From: Haloechinothrix alba
GTDB lineage: Bacteria > Actinomycetota > Actinomycetes > Mycobacteriales > Pseudonocardiaceae
Direction: 5' to 3'
NCBI RefSeq assembly: GCF_900188115.1
Contig: NZ_FZNW01000020.1
Location: 1-64,000 of the forward strand
Length of the DNA stretch: 64,000 bases
The notes beneath the pieces are model-generated. The model worked only from the letters and a program-made list of their open reading frames with translations. It did not search any database and was not told the DNA's origin. Of the stretch, positions 52,093 through 61,149 are shown one piece after another (within the stretch, counting starts at the first letter, position 1; each line of letters opens with the position of its first letter). The translations under genes were made by a program, and so were the position numbers.

Positions 52093-53604
52093 TCAGCAGG
52101 CGTGTGGGGAGTCCAGCGCGTCCAGCTGCTCCGCCAGCCAGCGTTGCGGCGGCATCGCGGTAGCGGCCTCGGCCAGGCCCTCGGCCCGACTTGCACGTTC
52201 CCCTGAGGGCATCAGCAACGCCCTGTGCAGTGACTCCGCCGTCTCGCCGATGTCGAACGGGTTGACGAGCAGCGCGTCCGTGCCGAGATCGTCGGCGGCG
52301 CCTGCCTCCCGGGACAGCACGAGCACGCAGTCCCGTTCCGAGCACACCGGCACTTCCTTGGCTACCAGGTTCATCCCGTCCCGCACGGGGTTGACCAGCA
52401 GCACGTCGGCGAGCCGGTATGCGGCCAGCGAGCGTGCGAACGAGACGTCGGTCTCGAGGACAACGGGACACCAGTCCGCTGTGCCGAACTCCTCGACGAT
52501 CTCGCGGGCCAATGCGTGCACATCCTCGGTGTACTCGCGGTAGGCTGCCAGGTCCTGCCTGCTCGGGTACGCGAACGCCAGGTGCACGACCTGTCCGCGC
52601 CACCGCGGGTACGACCGCAGCAACTCCCGGTACGCGGCGAGCCCGCCAAGGATGTTCTTCGACAGCTCCGTGCGGTCGACGCGCAGCACCAGCTGCCTGC
52701 CACCGACGCGATCGGCCAGCTCGGCGTAGTCCGCGTCCACGTCGGCCGCGCGGGAACGTTCCCGCTGGGCCGCGCCATCCACCCCGAGCCCGTGCACGCC
52801 GAGCGCGGTGACACGACCGTCGTGCTCGACCCCGCGAGGCGCCCCAGCGGCCGGCCCAGCGGCCGGCCCGGCTGCCGCCCCGCCAGCCGGGTGCTGCAGG
52901 TGCGCGTCCGGTAACCCGGCACAGCACGCGGCGAAGGCCCGCGCCCAGCGCCGGCTCAGGAATCCCGCGTGATCGGCACCGAGGATGCCCCGGAGAAGCT
53001 CGCGCGCGATGTCGTCGGGCAGCATCCCGAAGTACTCGGGCGGGGCCCACGGGGTGTGCGTGAAGTGGGCTATCCGCAGGTCGGGCCTGCGCTCCCGCAG
53101 CATGCGCGGCACGAGGGACAGGTGGTAGTCCTGCACGGCGACCTTCGCCCCGTGCGCAGCCTCCTGGGCGACGGCGCCTGCGAACGAGCGGTTGTACTCC
53201 CGGTAGCGCTCCCACATCTCCCGCCAGCCCGCGTCGAACCGGGGTGCTCGGGGCGTGTCGAAAAGCAGGTGGTGCAGGAACCAGAGGGTGGAGTTCGCGA
53301 CGGAGTTGTAGGCGGCCTCCAGCGTCGCGGGCGGCACATCGAGCATCCGTACCCCGATGCCGCCGACCTCGTGCCCTGCCCGGTCGACACGTCCGCCGGG
53401 AGCGCGCGCCGCCACCTGCCGATCGGTCTCGCCGAGCGCCGCGCACACCCACACCACGTGCCCGGCATCACCGAACTCGACCCCGGACAGCGCCGAGACC
53501 AGACCACCACCGCCCCGCCGCGCAGCCGGCTCACCGTCCTCGGTGGTGAACGAGACCGGCCCCCTGTTGGAAGCGATGACCACGCGCGCAGCATCGGAGG
53601 ACAT
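52093..53604 (-). CDS. otsA: Trehalose-6-phosphate synthase
   Basis: OtsA (glycosyltransferase family 20) joins UDP/ADP-glucose and glucose 6-phosphate to trehalose 6-phosphate. The 503-residue protein has SNRGPVSFTTEDGEP at the start, a Gly-rich GGGGLVSALS loop, QDYHLSLVP, THTPWAPPE and RDGMNLVAKE. A low-complexity insert with repeated AAGPAAGPAAG near residues 240-255 is unusual for the family. No phosphatase (OtsB) domain follows. It converges on glgC, 9 bases apart. Confidence 0.92.
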   Translation of the reverse strand: MSSDAARVVIASNRGPVSFTTEDGEPAARRGGGGLVSALSGVEFGDAGHVVWVCAALGETDRQVAARAPGGRVDRAGHEVGGIGVRMLDVPPATLEAAYNSVANSTLWFLHHLLFDTPRAPRFDAGWREMWERYREYNRSFAGAVAQEAAHGAKVAVQDYHLSLVPRMLRERRPDLRIAHFTHTPWAPPEYFGMLPDDIARELLRGILGADHAGFLSRRWARAFAACCAGLPDAHLQHPAGGAAAGPAAGPAAGAPRGVEHDGRVTALGVHGLGVDGAAQRERSRAADVDADYAELADRVGGRQLVLRVDRTELSKNILGGLAAYRELLRSYPRWRGQVVHLAFAYPSRQDLAAYREYTEDVHALAREIVEEFGTADWCPVVLETDVSFARSLAAYRLADVLLVNPVRDGMNLVAKEVPVCSERDCVLVLSREAGAADDLGTDALLVNPFDIGETAESLHRALLMPSGERASRAEGLAEAATAMPPQRWLAEQLDALDSPHAC

Positions 53605-53887
53605 CCGTTCAGCGTAGTGCCACGCGCCGCGCCCCGCCGTGGGCCGCCGCGGGCCGAGCCGAAGGGCCCCTTCGGTGCATTTCGCGTACGCCAGGATCCC
53701 TTCGGCTCGCCTACGCCACGCCGGTGCCAGCGCGTGTCCGTTCCGCGGTCCGCATGCAGCTCTGGTTCGCCCTCCAGTGGGAGGCGGACGGACGGGAGTA
53801 GGGGCGCGCCCGGCTTGCACGGCGGGTCCGGCGTGAGGTCGGTGCCGGTGCCCCGTGCGGATGCCGTGCCGAACGCGGGAACGAGGG

Positions 53888-54913
53888 TCAGGCGCTGCCT
53901 GCGATGCCCACCGCGCCGCGTACCCGCCGCAGCACGCGTCCGGCACGCTGCCGCGCCTTCTCCGCGCCCTCGGCCAGTACGGCGTCGAGTTCGCTACCCG
54001 GCTCCATCAGCTCGTCGTAGCGTGCGCGCAGCGGCGCGAGGTGCTCGTCGAGTACCCCGAAGAGCTGGTTCTTCAGCTCGCCCCAGCCGAGCCCGCCCTC
54101 CTCGAGCCGCTTGCGGGTCTCCGCGGCATCCGCGGGAGCGGCGAACTGCTCGAACAGCTGGAACACCGCGGAGCTGTCCGGGTCCTTGGGCTCGGACACC
54201 GGTGTGCTGTCCGTGGGGATCCTGCGCACCAGCTTCTTGAGCTCGGCTTCCGGGAGGAACAGCGGGATGGTGTTGTCGTAGGACTTGCTCATCTTCCTGC
54301 CGTCCAGGCCGGGCAGCGTCTGGGCGCTCGTCCCCTCCGGGATGATCGCTTCCGGGATGGTGAACGAGTACGTGTCGCCGTAGAAGTGGTTGAAGCTGCC
54401 CGCGATGTCCGCGGCGTACTCCACGTGCTGGACCTGGTCCTTGCCGACGGGGATGACGTCCGACTCCATGGCGAGGATATCCACCGCCATGAGCACGGGG
54501 TAGTTGAACAGGCCCATGTTCACCCCGGCGTCGGGGTCCTCCCCTGCCTCGAGGTTGCGGTCGCGCGCCGCCTTGTAGGCATGCGCGCGGTTCATCAGTC
54601 CCTTGCCGGTCACGCAGGACAGCACCCACATGAGCTCGAAGACCTCCGGGACATCGGACTGGCGGTAGAACGTGGTCCGGCTCGGGTCGAGCCCTGCCGC
54701 GAGCCACGTCGCAGCCACGGACCGCGAGTAGTGCCTGAGCAGTTCCGGGTCCCGCTCGGTCGTCAACGCGTGATAGTCGGCGATGAAGTAGATCGACTCG
54801 AACTGGTCGACGAGCTCGAGGGCGGGCCGGATCGCGCCGATGAGATTGCCCAGGTGTGGTTCACCTGTCGGCTTGATACCCGTCAAGGAAACCTTGGTTT
54901 CTGGCTGCGACAT
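53888..54913 (-). CDS. trpS: Tryptophanyl-tRNA synthetase
   Basis: TrpS charges tRNA-Trp. The 341-residue protein has the class I HIGH-like GEPHLGNLIG near residue 18, GDTYSFTIPEA, and KMSKSYDNTI near 205. The start is the ATG at 54913, which has AGGA at good spacing. A preceding ATG at 54922 is an alternative. The C-terminal domain is complete. Confidence 0.95.
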   Translation of the reverse strand: MSQPETKVSLTGIKPTGEPHLGNLIGAIRPALELVDQFESIYFIADYHALTTERDPELLRHYSRSVAATWLAAGLDPSRTTFYRQSDVPEVFELMWVLSCVTGKGLMNRAHAYKAARDRNLEAGEDPDAGVNMGLFNYPVLMAVDILAMESDVIPVGKDQVQHVEYAADIAGSFNHFYGDTYSFTIPEAIIPEGTSAQTLPGLDGRKMSKSYDNTIPLFLPEAELKKLVRRIPTDSTPVSEPKDPDSSAVFQLFEQFAAPADAAETRKRLEEGGLGWGELKNQLFGVLDEHLAPLRARYDELMEPGSELDAVLAEGAEKARQRAGRVLRRVRGAVGIAGSA

Positions 54914-55082
54914 GGCCAACATCCTACTGACCTGCGTCTCCGGCCCGAACAGCTACCGGGTGGGTGGAGGCGAACCAGGCTGTTCGCGACCCGATGGGAT
55001 AGTGTCGTCGGTTCCGAGGCGGCCGGTCCCAGGAGGTCAGTCCCGGCGAGCCCCGACGTGTGAACACGACTTGAGGGAGACG

Positions 55083-55271
55083 ATGCGAGACTTCCGGTAC
55101 GGCGAGGCCGCGCGCTGCCACGAATGCGGGATGCGTGCCATACTGCCGACAGAGGACATAGCCGATACGTTCGTCGCGCGTTCGGGCGACCGGCTGGAGA
55201 AGGTGGGGTGCCCAGCGGGAAATGGATGGCATGTAATCTACCGCCGGGTCGAGAACGCGAGTCTTTCCTAG
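55083..55271 (+). CDS. Small zinc-ribbon-like protein (paralogue)
   Basis: The 62-residue protein MRDFRYGEAARCHECGMRA, with later VGCPAGNGWHVIY, is a close relative of the 50047 gene. CxxC, MRAILPTED, AD and CPxGNGWH are shared. Its function is unknown. GGGAGACG precedes the ATG. A strong hairpin terminator follows. Confidence 0.72.
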   Translation: MRDFRYGEAARCHECGMRAILPTEDIADTFVARSGDRLEKVGCPAGNGWHVIYRRVENASLS

Positions 55272-55306
55272 ACCCGCCGGGCTCCACCCCCAGGCCCGGC
55301 GAAGAA

Positions 55307-55343
55307 GGCCCCCGGCGCTTCCTCCCCCTCGGCGCCGGGGGCC
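55307..55343. terminator. Hairpin between convergent genes
   Basis: A perfect 12-bp stem GGCCCCCGGCGC/GCGCCGGGGGCC with a 13-base loop lies between the zinc-ribbon gene and the copper ATPase gene. It probably terminates both. Confidence 0.75.
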
Positions 55344-55361
55344 GCTTCCCCACACCTCCCG

Positions 55362-57590
55362 TCAGTGCCGCCGTTCGAACCGGCGCAGGCGCAGCGCGTT
55401 GAGCACGACGCTGATGCTGGACAGCGCCATCGCGGCTCCCGCGACCATCGGGTTGAGCAGCGCGGCTGCCGCCGCGGGTATGGCCAGGACGTTGTAGCCG
55501 AAGGCCCACCCGAGGTTCTGCTGGATCGTGCGGTAGGTGCGCCGCGCCAGCCGGATCGACTGGGGAACTCCGTGCAGGTCGCTGCGCATCAGGGTGATGT
55601 CGCTCGACTCGATGGCGACGTCGGTGCCTGTCCCGATCGCGATTCCCAGGTCCGCCTGGACGAGCGCGGGGGCGTCGTTGATGCCGTCGCCGACCATCGC
55701 CACAACCGCGCCCTCCGACTGCAGCCGCTCGATCTCGGCTCTCTTGTCACCGGGGTGCACCTCGGCGAGCACCCGATCGATGCCGACGGTGCGGGCGATG
55801 GCCTCAGCCGTGCGGCTGTTGTCCCCGGTCAGCATCGCCACCGACATCCCGATGTCGTGCAGTTCGGCGATGGTGGCTGCCGCGTTGTCCTTGACGGTGT
55901 CGGCCATCGCGACCGCACCACGCACCCGGCCCTGCCAGCCGGCGAGCACGACCGTCTTGCCGTCGTCCTCCAACCGCAGGATGGCCTCCTCGACCTCCTC
56001 CGGCACGGTCATGCCCTGCTCGACGAGCCAGGACCGCCTGCCGACCAGCACGGTCGTGCCGTCCACGTCGGCACGCACGCCTTGCCCGGTCGGTGCGTCG
56101 AAACCGTGCGCCGTCGGCAGCTCGCCGAGGCGCTGCGCCGCCACCGCCGCAAGGGCGCGCCCGATGGGGTGCTCGCTGCCGGCCTCGACCGCTCCGGCGC
56201 GGCGCAGGACCTCGTTGTCGTCGCCCCCTTCCGCGGCGACGATGTCGGTGATCGTCATCTCGCCGTGCGTGAGGGTGCCCGTCTTGTCGAAGACGACCGT
56301 GGTGATCTGCTTGGTGCGCTCCAGTGTCTCGATGCGCTTGATCAACACACCCAGCTCGGCGCCGCGGCCGGTACCGACCATGATCGCGATCGGCGTGGCC
56401 AGGCCGAGCGCGCACGGGCAGGCGATGATGAGCACGGCCACCGCGGCGACGAGGCCGCTGACCGGGTCGCCTGCCAGCACCGTCCATCCCAGTAACGCCC
56501 CGAGCGCGACCACGATCACGGCAGGGACGAACACCGCCGAGATGCGGTCTGCGAGACGCTGCATGGGTGCCTTGCCGCTCTGCGCATCCTGGACCATGCG
56601 CACGATCCGGGAGAGCGCGGTGTCGGCGCCCACGGCGGTCGCGCGCACGGTGAGCACCCCACTGGTGTTGATCGTGGCACCCGTGGCGATGTCACCGGCG
56701 GTTTTCTCCACAGGGACCGACTCACCCGTCAGCATCGACTCGTCGACAGCGCTGACCCCGTCGACGACCTCCCCGTCGGTGGGGATCTTCTCGCCGGGGC
56801 GGACCAGCATGTGATCACCGATCGCCAGCGACTCGACGGGGACGGTGACCTCGGCGCCGTCCCGCAGCACGGTGGCCTCCTTGGCGCCGAGCTCGAGCAG
56901 CGCGGTGATGGCCCGGCCCGCTCGCCTGCGTGCCCGGGCCTCGAAGTACCGGCCGAGCGCCAGCGCGGCCACGATGAACGTCGCGACCTCGAAGTACAGG
57001 AAGCCGCCCGCGAACAGTGCGACGACGGAGTAGCCGAAGGCAGCAAGCGTACCCAGCCCGATCAGGGTGTCCATGTTCGCCGAGCGCTGCAGGGCACGCT
57101 GGACCATGCCCCTCAGGAAGGGCCAGCCGACCCAGAACTGCACCGGGATCGTCAGCGCGAGCTGTGTCCACCGCGCGGCGGGATGCTCGCCCAGCTCGCC
57201 TGCGAACATCGCCAGCCACAGCACGATCGCCGTCAGCGGCACGGCAACGATCGTGCGGTAGAACCACATGCGCTGTTCGGCGGCTTCGGGGTCGCCGTCC
57301 GGCTCCGGGTGCTCCGTATCGATGGTGCGCAGCTCGTACCCCATATCCGAGACCACGCGCTGCAAGCCGGGCACATCCAGCTCGCCGGACTCGGCGACCA
57401 GCGTTGCCCGCTTGCTCGCGAAGTTGACCTCCGCCTCGGCGACCCCGGGTTGCTTCGCGAGCTTCTTCTGTACCCGTGCCGCGCACGAACCGCAGGTCAT
57501 GCCCTCGACGAGCAACTCGACGCCGGTACCGCTCCCGCTGCGGCGAGCACCGCCGGCCGGCGCGTGCTGCTCGGTGTGCTCGGATGTCAT
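55362..57590 (-). CDS. copA: Copper-exporting P-type ATPase
   Basis: The 742-residue P1B-type ATPase pumps copper out of the cytoplasm. It has an N-terminal heavy-metal-binding domain with [10 protein letters not shown] (30-39), the membrane CPC motif in [10 protein letters not shown] near 390, the phosphorylation motif [10 protein letters not shown] near 430, the HP motif in GSEHPIGRA and [10 protein letters not shown]. The ATG overlaps the stop of the preceding csoR gene (ATGA), so they are cotranscribed and coupled. Expression should respond to copper through CsoR. Confidence 0.93.
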   Translation of the reverse strand: MTSEHTEQHAPAGGARRSGSGTGVELLVEGMTCGSCAARVQKKLAKQPGVAEAEVNFASKRATLVAESGELDVPGLQRVVSDMGYELRTIDTEHPEPDGDPEAAEQRMWFYRTIVAVPLTAIVLWLAMFAGELGEHPAARWTQLALTIPVQFWVGWPFLRGMVQRALQRSANMDTLIGLGTLAAFGYSVVALFAGGFLYFEVATFIVAALALGRYFEARARRRAGRAITALLELGAKEATVLRDGAEVTVPVESLAIGDHMLVRPGEKIPTDGEVVDGVSAVDESMLTGESVPVEKTAGDIATGATINTSGVLTVRATAVGADTALSRIVRMVQDAQSGKAPMQRLADRISAVFVPAVIVVALGALLGWTVLAGDPVSGLVAAVAVLIIACPCALGLATPIAIMVGTGRGAELGVLIKRIETLERTKQITTVVFDKTGTLTHGEMTITDIVAAEGGDDNEVLRRAGAVEAGSEHPIGRALAAVAAQRLGELPTAHGFDAPTGQGVRADVDGTTVLVGRRSWLVEQGMTVPEEVEEAILRLEDDGKTVVLAGWQGRVRGAVAMADTVKDNAAATIAELHDIGMSVAMLTGDNSRTAEAIARTVGIDRVLAEVHPGDKRAEIERLQSEGAVVAMVGDGINDAPALVQADLGIAIGTGTDVAIESSDITLMRSDLHGVPQSIRLARRTYRTIQQNLGWAFGYNVLAIPAAAAALLNPMVAGAAMALSSISVVLNALRLRRFERRH

Positions 57591-57904
57591 TCGCCTGCCT
57601 CCTTGCCGTTCAGCTCGGCGGCCGGCCCGGTCAACGCCGGGCTGAACTTGATCGCGTCGACCAGCTCGTCGATCGCCGCCTGGCCGTTACCCCGCAGCAC
57701 GGCGCTCGAGAAGCACGTCTCCAGGTGGTTGTGCAGCATCACGCGGTTCGCCCGCTCCATTGAGGACTGCGCCGCGGACAGCTGCTTCATCACGTCGACG
57801 CAGTAGGTGTCCTCCTCCAGCATGCGGATGACGCCGTCCAGGTGACCGCGCACGGTCTTGAGCCGGTTCAGCGCGTCCCGCTTGCGGCTGGTCAGTTCGG
57901 TCAC
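57587..57904 (-). CDS. csoR: CsoR-family copper-sensing repressor
   Basis: CsoR binds its operator when copper is low and is released by Cu(I). The 105-residue protein has the C-H-C ligand set: the Cys in TYCVDV and the His and Cys of HNHLETC. GTG 57904 is chosen because GAGGAGG lies 5-6 bases upstream. The ORF could extend a further 11 codons. It is followed by copA with a 4-base ATGA overlap, and operator-like inverted repeats lie upstream. Confidence 0.9.
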   Translation of the reverse strand: MTELTSRKRDALNRLKTVRGHLDGVIRMLEEDTYCVDVMKQLSAAQSSMERANRVMLHNHLETCFSSAVLRGNGQAAIDELVDAIKFSPALTGPAAELNGKEAGE

Positions 57905-57946
57905 TGTCGCCTCCTCGCTCGCCGTTTCGACTCTCACCCTACACCC

Positions 57947-57998
57947 ACCCCACCCGGGGTGGGGTAATCAGGTGAGCAAGCTTACCCGCAGGGGGGTA
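57947..57998. promoter_or_regulatory. CsoR-like operator inverted repeats
   Basis: ACCCCACCC-G-GGGTGGGGT (57947-57965) is a perfect G/C-tract inverted repeat. TACCC-N6-GGGTA (57983-57998) is a second one. CsoR operators are G-rich pseudo-palindromes of this kind. They lie 40-95 bases upstream of the csoR start. Confidence 0.7.
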
Positions 57999-58049
57999 TC
58001 CGCAGGGGGTGTCCTGGCGAGCCGCAGGACTCGACGGGCAGGGGTACGC

Positions 58050-59087
58050 TCAGTACGGGTTGGCGCGATCGGCGAACTCGGGGGCCAGCTCCTCGCTACG
58101 CTCCTCGGGGAACGATATCGTCGACGGATCACCATCGGAGACGTAACGGCGCTGCGGGTCGCGTTCGAAGATGTCGAACCAGTACCCGGAGCCGAAGTCG
58201 CCGTCCGGGCCCGAACGGATGCGCGGGATCGCCACGGGATCGAACTCCGCTGCGAACGGTGACGGCGCCGGGTTGGACCCCACCAGGAGTACCCCCTCAT
58301 GGCGGTACTCCTGGCCGTCGTGACTGCCGTACCGTGCCAGCTCGGGCTCGGCGGGCCTCGCGCCGTGCGGCAGCGCCATGGTCGCCACCTCGGCATCCGG
58401 TACGACATCCCGGATATGCGCGGCCCCGGCCGCCAGCTCGGCCTGCACCTCCCTGGCACCGAGCCGGCTCAGGTTGGCGTGCGAGATCGTGTGGTTTCCG
58501 ATCTCGAATCCCCACTCGTGCAGCTGGCGTAACAGCTTCTTCCCTCGTTCGGCGGTACCGCCGAAGAGGGACCCTACGACGTAAAATGAACCTGTCGGGG
58601 TGAAGCCGGAATGCTCCTCGGCGAACTCGCGAAGGATACCAACGGCACTGTCCGAATCGACCTGACCATCGCCGGACATGCCGAACTGCTCCCGAGTCGA
58701 GTCGTCGAAGGTCAGCACTACCGGGGTCGTCCCGGCAGGCACGTCGATCTCACCGCGCACCAGATCGACCGTCCGAATCGGATGGTAATCGTGCTCGTGG
58801 AGATAGGCGAGCTCCGCACGGAACTCGTCCGGGGTGAGGTCGTACTCGCCCCCGCCGTCAGGGAGGATGCGGTGGTACATCAACACGGGGATCTCTCCCA
58901 GCTCATTCGCACCGACGTCCGCCGGCTTCACGTCGGATTCGGGGGGTGCAGTTGACGCGGGGGACCTGGGGGTGGACGGTTCAGCGTGCTGTGTCGACGT
59001 CTTTCCGGGTGAAACGTCCTGAGCGGCCGGACTGCACGCCGCGTGAACGAGGACGAGCAGGGCGATCAGTGGCAGTGGACGGTTCAT
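58050..59087 (-). CDS. Lipoprotein polysaccharide deacetylase (CE4)
   Basis: CE4 enzymes remove N-acetyl groups from polysaccharides such as peptidoglycan. The 345-residue precursor has a lipoprotein signal ending HAAC (Cys18), a Pro/Ser-rich linker, and the CE4 fold with TFDDS (126-130) as catalytic base and metal motif and HTISH (199-203) as metal ligands. The ATG at 59087 has GAGGAG at good spacing. It is divergent from, and may overlap at the 5' end with, a glycoside-hydrolase-like gene. Confidence 0.85.
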   Translation of the reverse strand: MNRPLPLIALLVLVHAACSPAAQDVSPGKTSTQHAEPSTPRSPASTAPPESDVKPADVGANELGEIPVLMYHRILPDGGGEYDLTPDEFRAELAYLHEHDYHPIRTVDLVRGEIDVPAGTTPVVLTFDDSTREQFGMSGDGQVDSDSAVGILREFAEEHSGFTPTGSFYVVGSLFGGTAERGKKLLRQLHEWGFEIGNHTISHANLSRLGAREVQAELAAGAAHIRDVVPDAEVATMALPHGARPAEPELARYGSHDGQEYRHEGVLLVGSNPAPSPFAAEFDPVAIPRIRSGPDGDFGSGYWFDIFERDPQRRYVSDGDPSTISFPEERSEELAPEFADRANPY

Positions 59088-60742
59088 CCGCGACTCCTCG
59101 CGTGCGCTATGGGGTTCTCACGGCCGCCCTCGCTGTCGCCGGCTGTACGAGCCCGGCCGCGCAGGAGGCCGACCTGACCTTCGGTGGCTCCGGGAACGAC
59201 CTGGTCATCGGGCCTGAAGATCGTAATGACATTCATTTTACTGTCGCTGTGAACCCGCAGGGCGAGCTCGACGACCTCCGGTTGGTACTCGACGACATCG
59301 GCGACGTCACCGCCGAGGCCGCCGGAACGGACGGGTCGCTGCGGTACGAGCCACCGGCTGACCTGGCCGATGGCGACTACACGCTCTCCGTGGTCGAGGC
59401 GAGCGATATCGCCGACGCGGAGTCCGGCGAGCTCACCGAGAACGCCACGGTGCACCATGCGTGGCGGTTCGAAGTCGACACTGCTCCTCCCCCGCTGGAA
59501 ATCACCGAACCGGAGCAGTCGGGGTTACTGAGCGAAGATGCGGCGCTGGCCGGAACCACTGAGCCCGGGGCACGCGTGTTCGTCGACGAGGCCGAGGTGG
59601 ACGTATCCGAGGACGGCAGCTTCGGCGCCGATCCCGGTATCGAGACCGGCGAGTCCGGCGAGGTGACGGTGCGCGCGGTCGACCCGGCCGGAAACTCCAC
59701 TCGCGACACGGTCGAGCTGACCGTGATGCCCCCGGCTGTCGACGCGGAGGAGGTGCGCGGTGTGCACGTCTCGCCACATGCCTGGGCCACGCCGAGCTTC
59801 CGTGACCGCGTCCTGGACATGGCCGAGGCCGGGAAGATCAACACCGTCCAGCTCGACCTCAAGGACGAGTCGGGAGAGATCGGCTACCACAGCGAGGTGC
59901 CACTCGCCCGGGACTGCGGCGCCGTCAGTGGCGTGTACGACCTCACCGAGGCCATCGCCGAGCTGCACGACCGCGGCGTGCACGTCGTCGGCCGCGTCGT
60001 GGCCTTCCGGGACGCGAAGCTGGCCGAGCACGCCTGGTCGAACGGCGAGCGCGACCGGGTGATCCAGACTCCCGGCGGTGGCCGTTACGCGGGCTACGGT
60101 GGGTTCACCAGCTTCGCCGACCCCGACGTCCGCACCTACAACCTGGATATCGCCGAGGAGGCAGCCGCAGCGGGCGTCGACGCCGTCCTGTGGGACTACA
60201 TCCGGCGCCCCGACGGGGATGTGCGGAACCTGGTCGTGCCCGGTGTGAACGACACGGACAGCGACGATGACACCGAGGACGTCGAGGACGCCATGGCGGA
60301 AGCCGTCGTCGACTTCACCGAACAGGCCGCCGAGCGGCTGACGCCGTACCAGGTCGACCACGGGGTGTCGGTATACGGGATCGCCGCCACCCGACCGCAC
60401 GAGATCGCCCAGGACATCCCGGCGATGGCCGAGCACGTAGACTACGTCTCCCCCATGGTCTACCCCTCGCACTGGGGGCCCGGTGAGTACGACGTGGCCG
60501 AGCCCAACCGGCAACCCTACGAGATCGTCCACCGTTCGCTGGAGGACTTCCTCGAACAGGTCGACGGGACAGGCGCCCGGGTCGTCCCCTGGCTGGAGGA
60601 CACCAACTACCGGGCGTGGGACCGCGCCGAGAAGGTGCGTCAGCAGATCGCGGCCGCCGAGGACCACGACATCGACGAGTGGCTGATGTGGGATCCGCAG
60701 GTGCGCTACACCCTGGAGGCATACCCGGACCGGGACGGGTGA
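59075..60742 (+). CDS. Lipoprotein with Ig-like domains and DUF4015-type glycoside hydrolase
   Basis: The protein would be 555 residues with a lipobox (ALAVAGC) near residue 24. Two beta-rich Ig-like segments (about 35-215) are followed by a DUF4015/TIM-barrel glycoside-hydrolase-like domain from VRGVHVSPHAW to the end, with VVPWLEDTNYRAWD. GTG 59075 would overlap the divergent deacetylase start by 13 bases. GTG 59102 avoids that but leaves a very short signal. The substrate, perhaps a wall or capsule polysaccharide, is unknown. The two divergent genes may act together on one glycan. Confidence 0.75.
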   Translation: MDGSSATPRVRYGVLTAALAVAGCTSPAAQEADLTFGGSGNDLVIGPEDRNDIHFTVAVNPQGELDDLRLVLDDIGDVTAEAAGTDGSLRYEPPADLADGDYTLSVVEASDIADAESGELTENATVHHAWRFEVDTAPPPLEITEPEQSGLLSEDAALAGTTEPGARVFVDEAEVDVSEDGSFGADPGIETGESGEVTVRAVDPAGNSTRDTVELTVMPPAVDAEEVRGVHVSPHAWATPSFRDRVLDMAEAGKINTVQLDLKDESGEIGYHSEVPLARDCGAVSGVYDLTEAIAELHDRGVHVVGRVVAFRDAKLAEHAWSNGERDRVIQTPGGGRYAGYGGFTSFADPDVRTYNLDIAEEAAAAGVDAVLWDYIRRPDGDVRNLVVPGVNDTDSDDDTEDVEDAMAEAVVDFTEQAAERLTPYQVDHGVSVYGIAATRPHEIAQDIPAMAEHVDYVSPMVYPSHWGPGEYDVAEPNRQPYEIVHRSLEDFLEQVDGTGARVVPWLEDTNYRAWDRAEKVRQQIAAAEDHDIDEWLMWDPQVRYTLEAYPDRDG

Positions 60743-60828
60743 CGGTCGCTTCCTGCGCATTCGGCACCCGCACGCGGCCCCACCCTGCTAACCTGTCCCG
60801 CGTCACGTCAGGGACCCGAGGGGGATGC

Positions 60829-61149
60829 GTGTCGGACGGTTTCGAGGTCGAGCAGCTGTCGAACCTCGCGGAGACCGGCGCCGAGTTCGTGGAGCTCGCC
60901 GACGCCGCCGCGGCGGCGCACGCCGAGTTCACCGGCAACGTCCAGCGCCACGAGGGCACCAACAGCGGGTTCGCCACCACAAGCAGGCTCGGCACGGTGG
61001 CCGGTATGTGGGGATACCAGATCGACGACCTGTCCAAACGCACCGCGGTCACCGGCGGCCTGCTGCAGGACAGCCACGACTCCTATGAGGAGTTGGAGGC
61101 CGCGGTCGTGGAGTCGCTCGACCGCGCCGACGGCGACGGTGGTGGGTGA
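60829..61149 (+). CDS. EspC-like (WXG100 superfamily) protein
   Basis: The 106-residue helical protein, starting MSDGFEVEQLSNLAETGAEF, has the length and paired amphipathic helices of the EspC/DUF2580 group of ESX secretion-associated proteins. A central GMWGYQIDDL supplies a WxG-like turn. Such proteins pair with or chaperone type VII secretion substrates. The GTG at 60829 follows GGGGATGC. Its stop TGA overlaps the start ATG of the next gene (TGATG), so the two are coupled. Confidence 0.75.
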   Translation: MSDGFEVEQLSNLAETGAEFVELADAAAAAHAEFTGNVQRHEGTNSGFATTSRLGTVAGMWGYQIDDLSKRTAVTGGLLQDSHDSYEELEAAVVESLDRADGDGGG

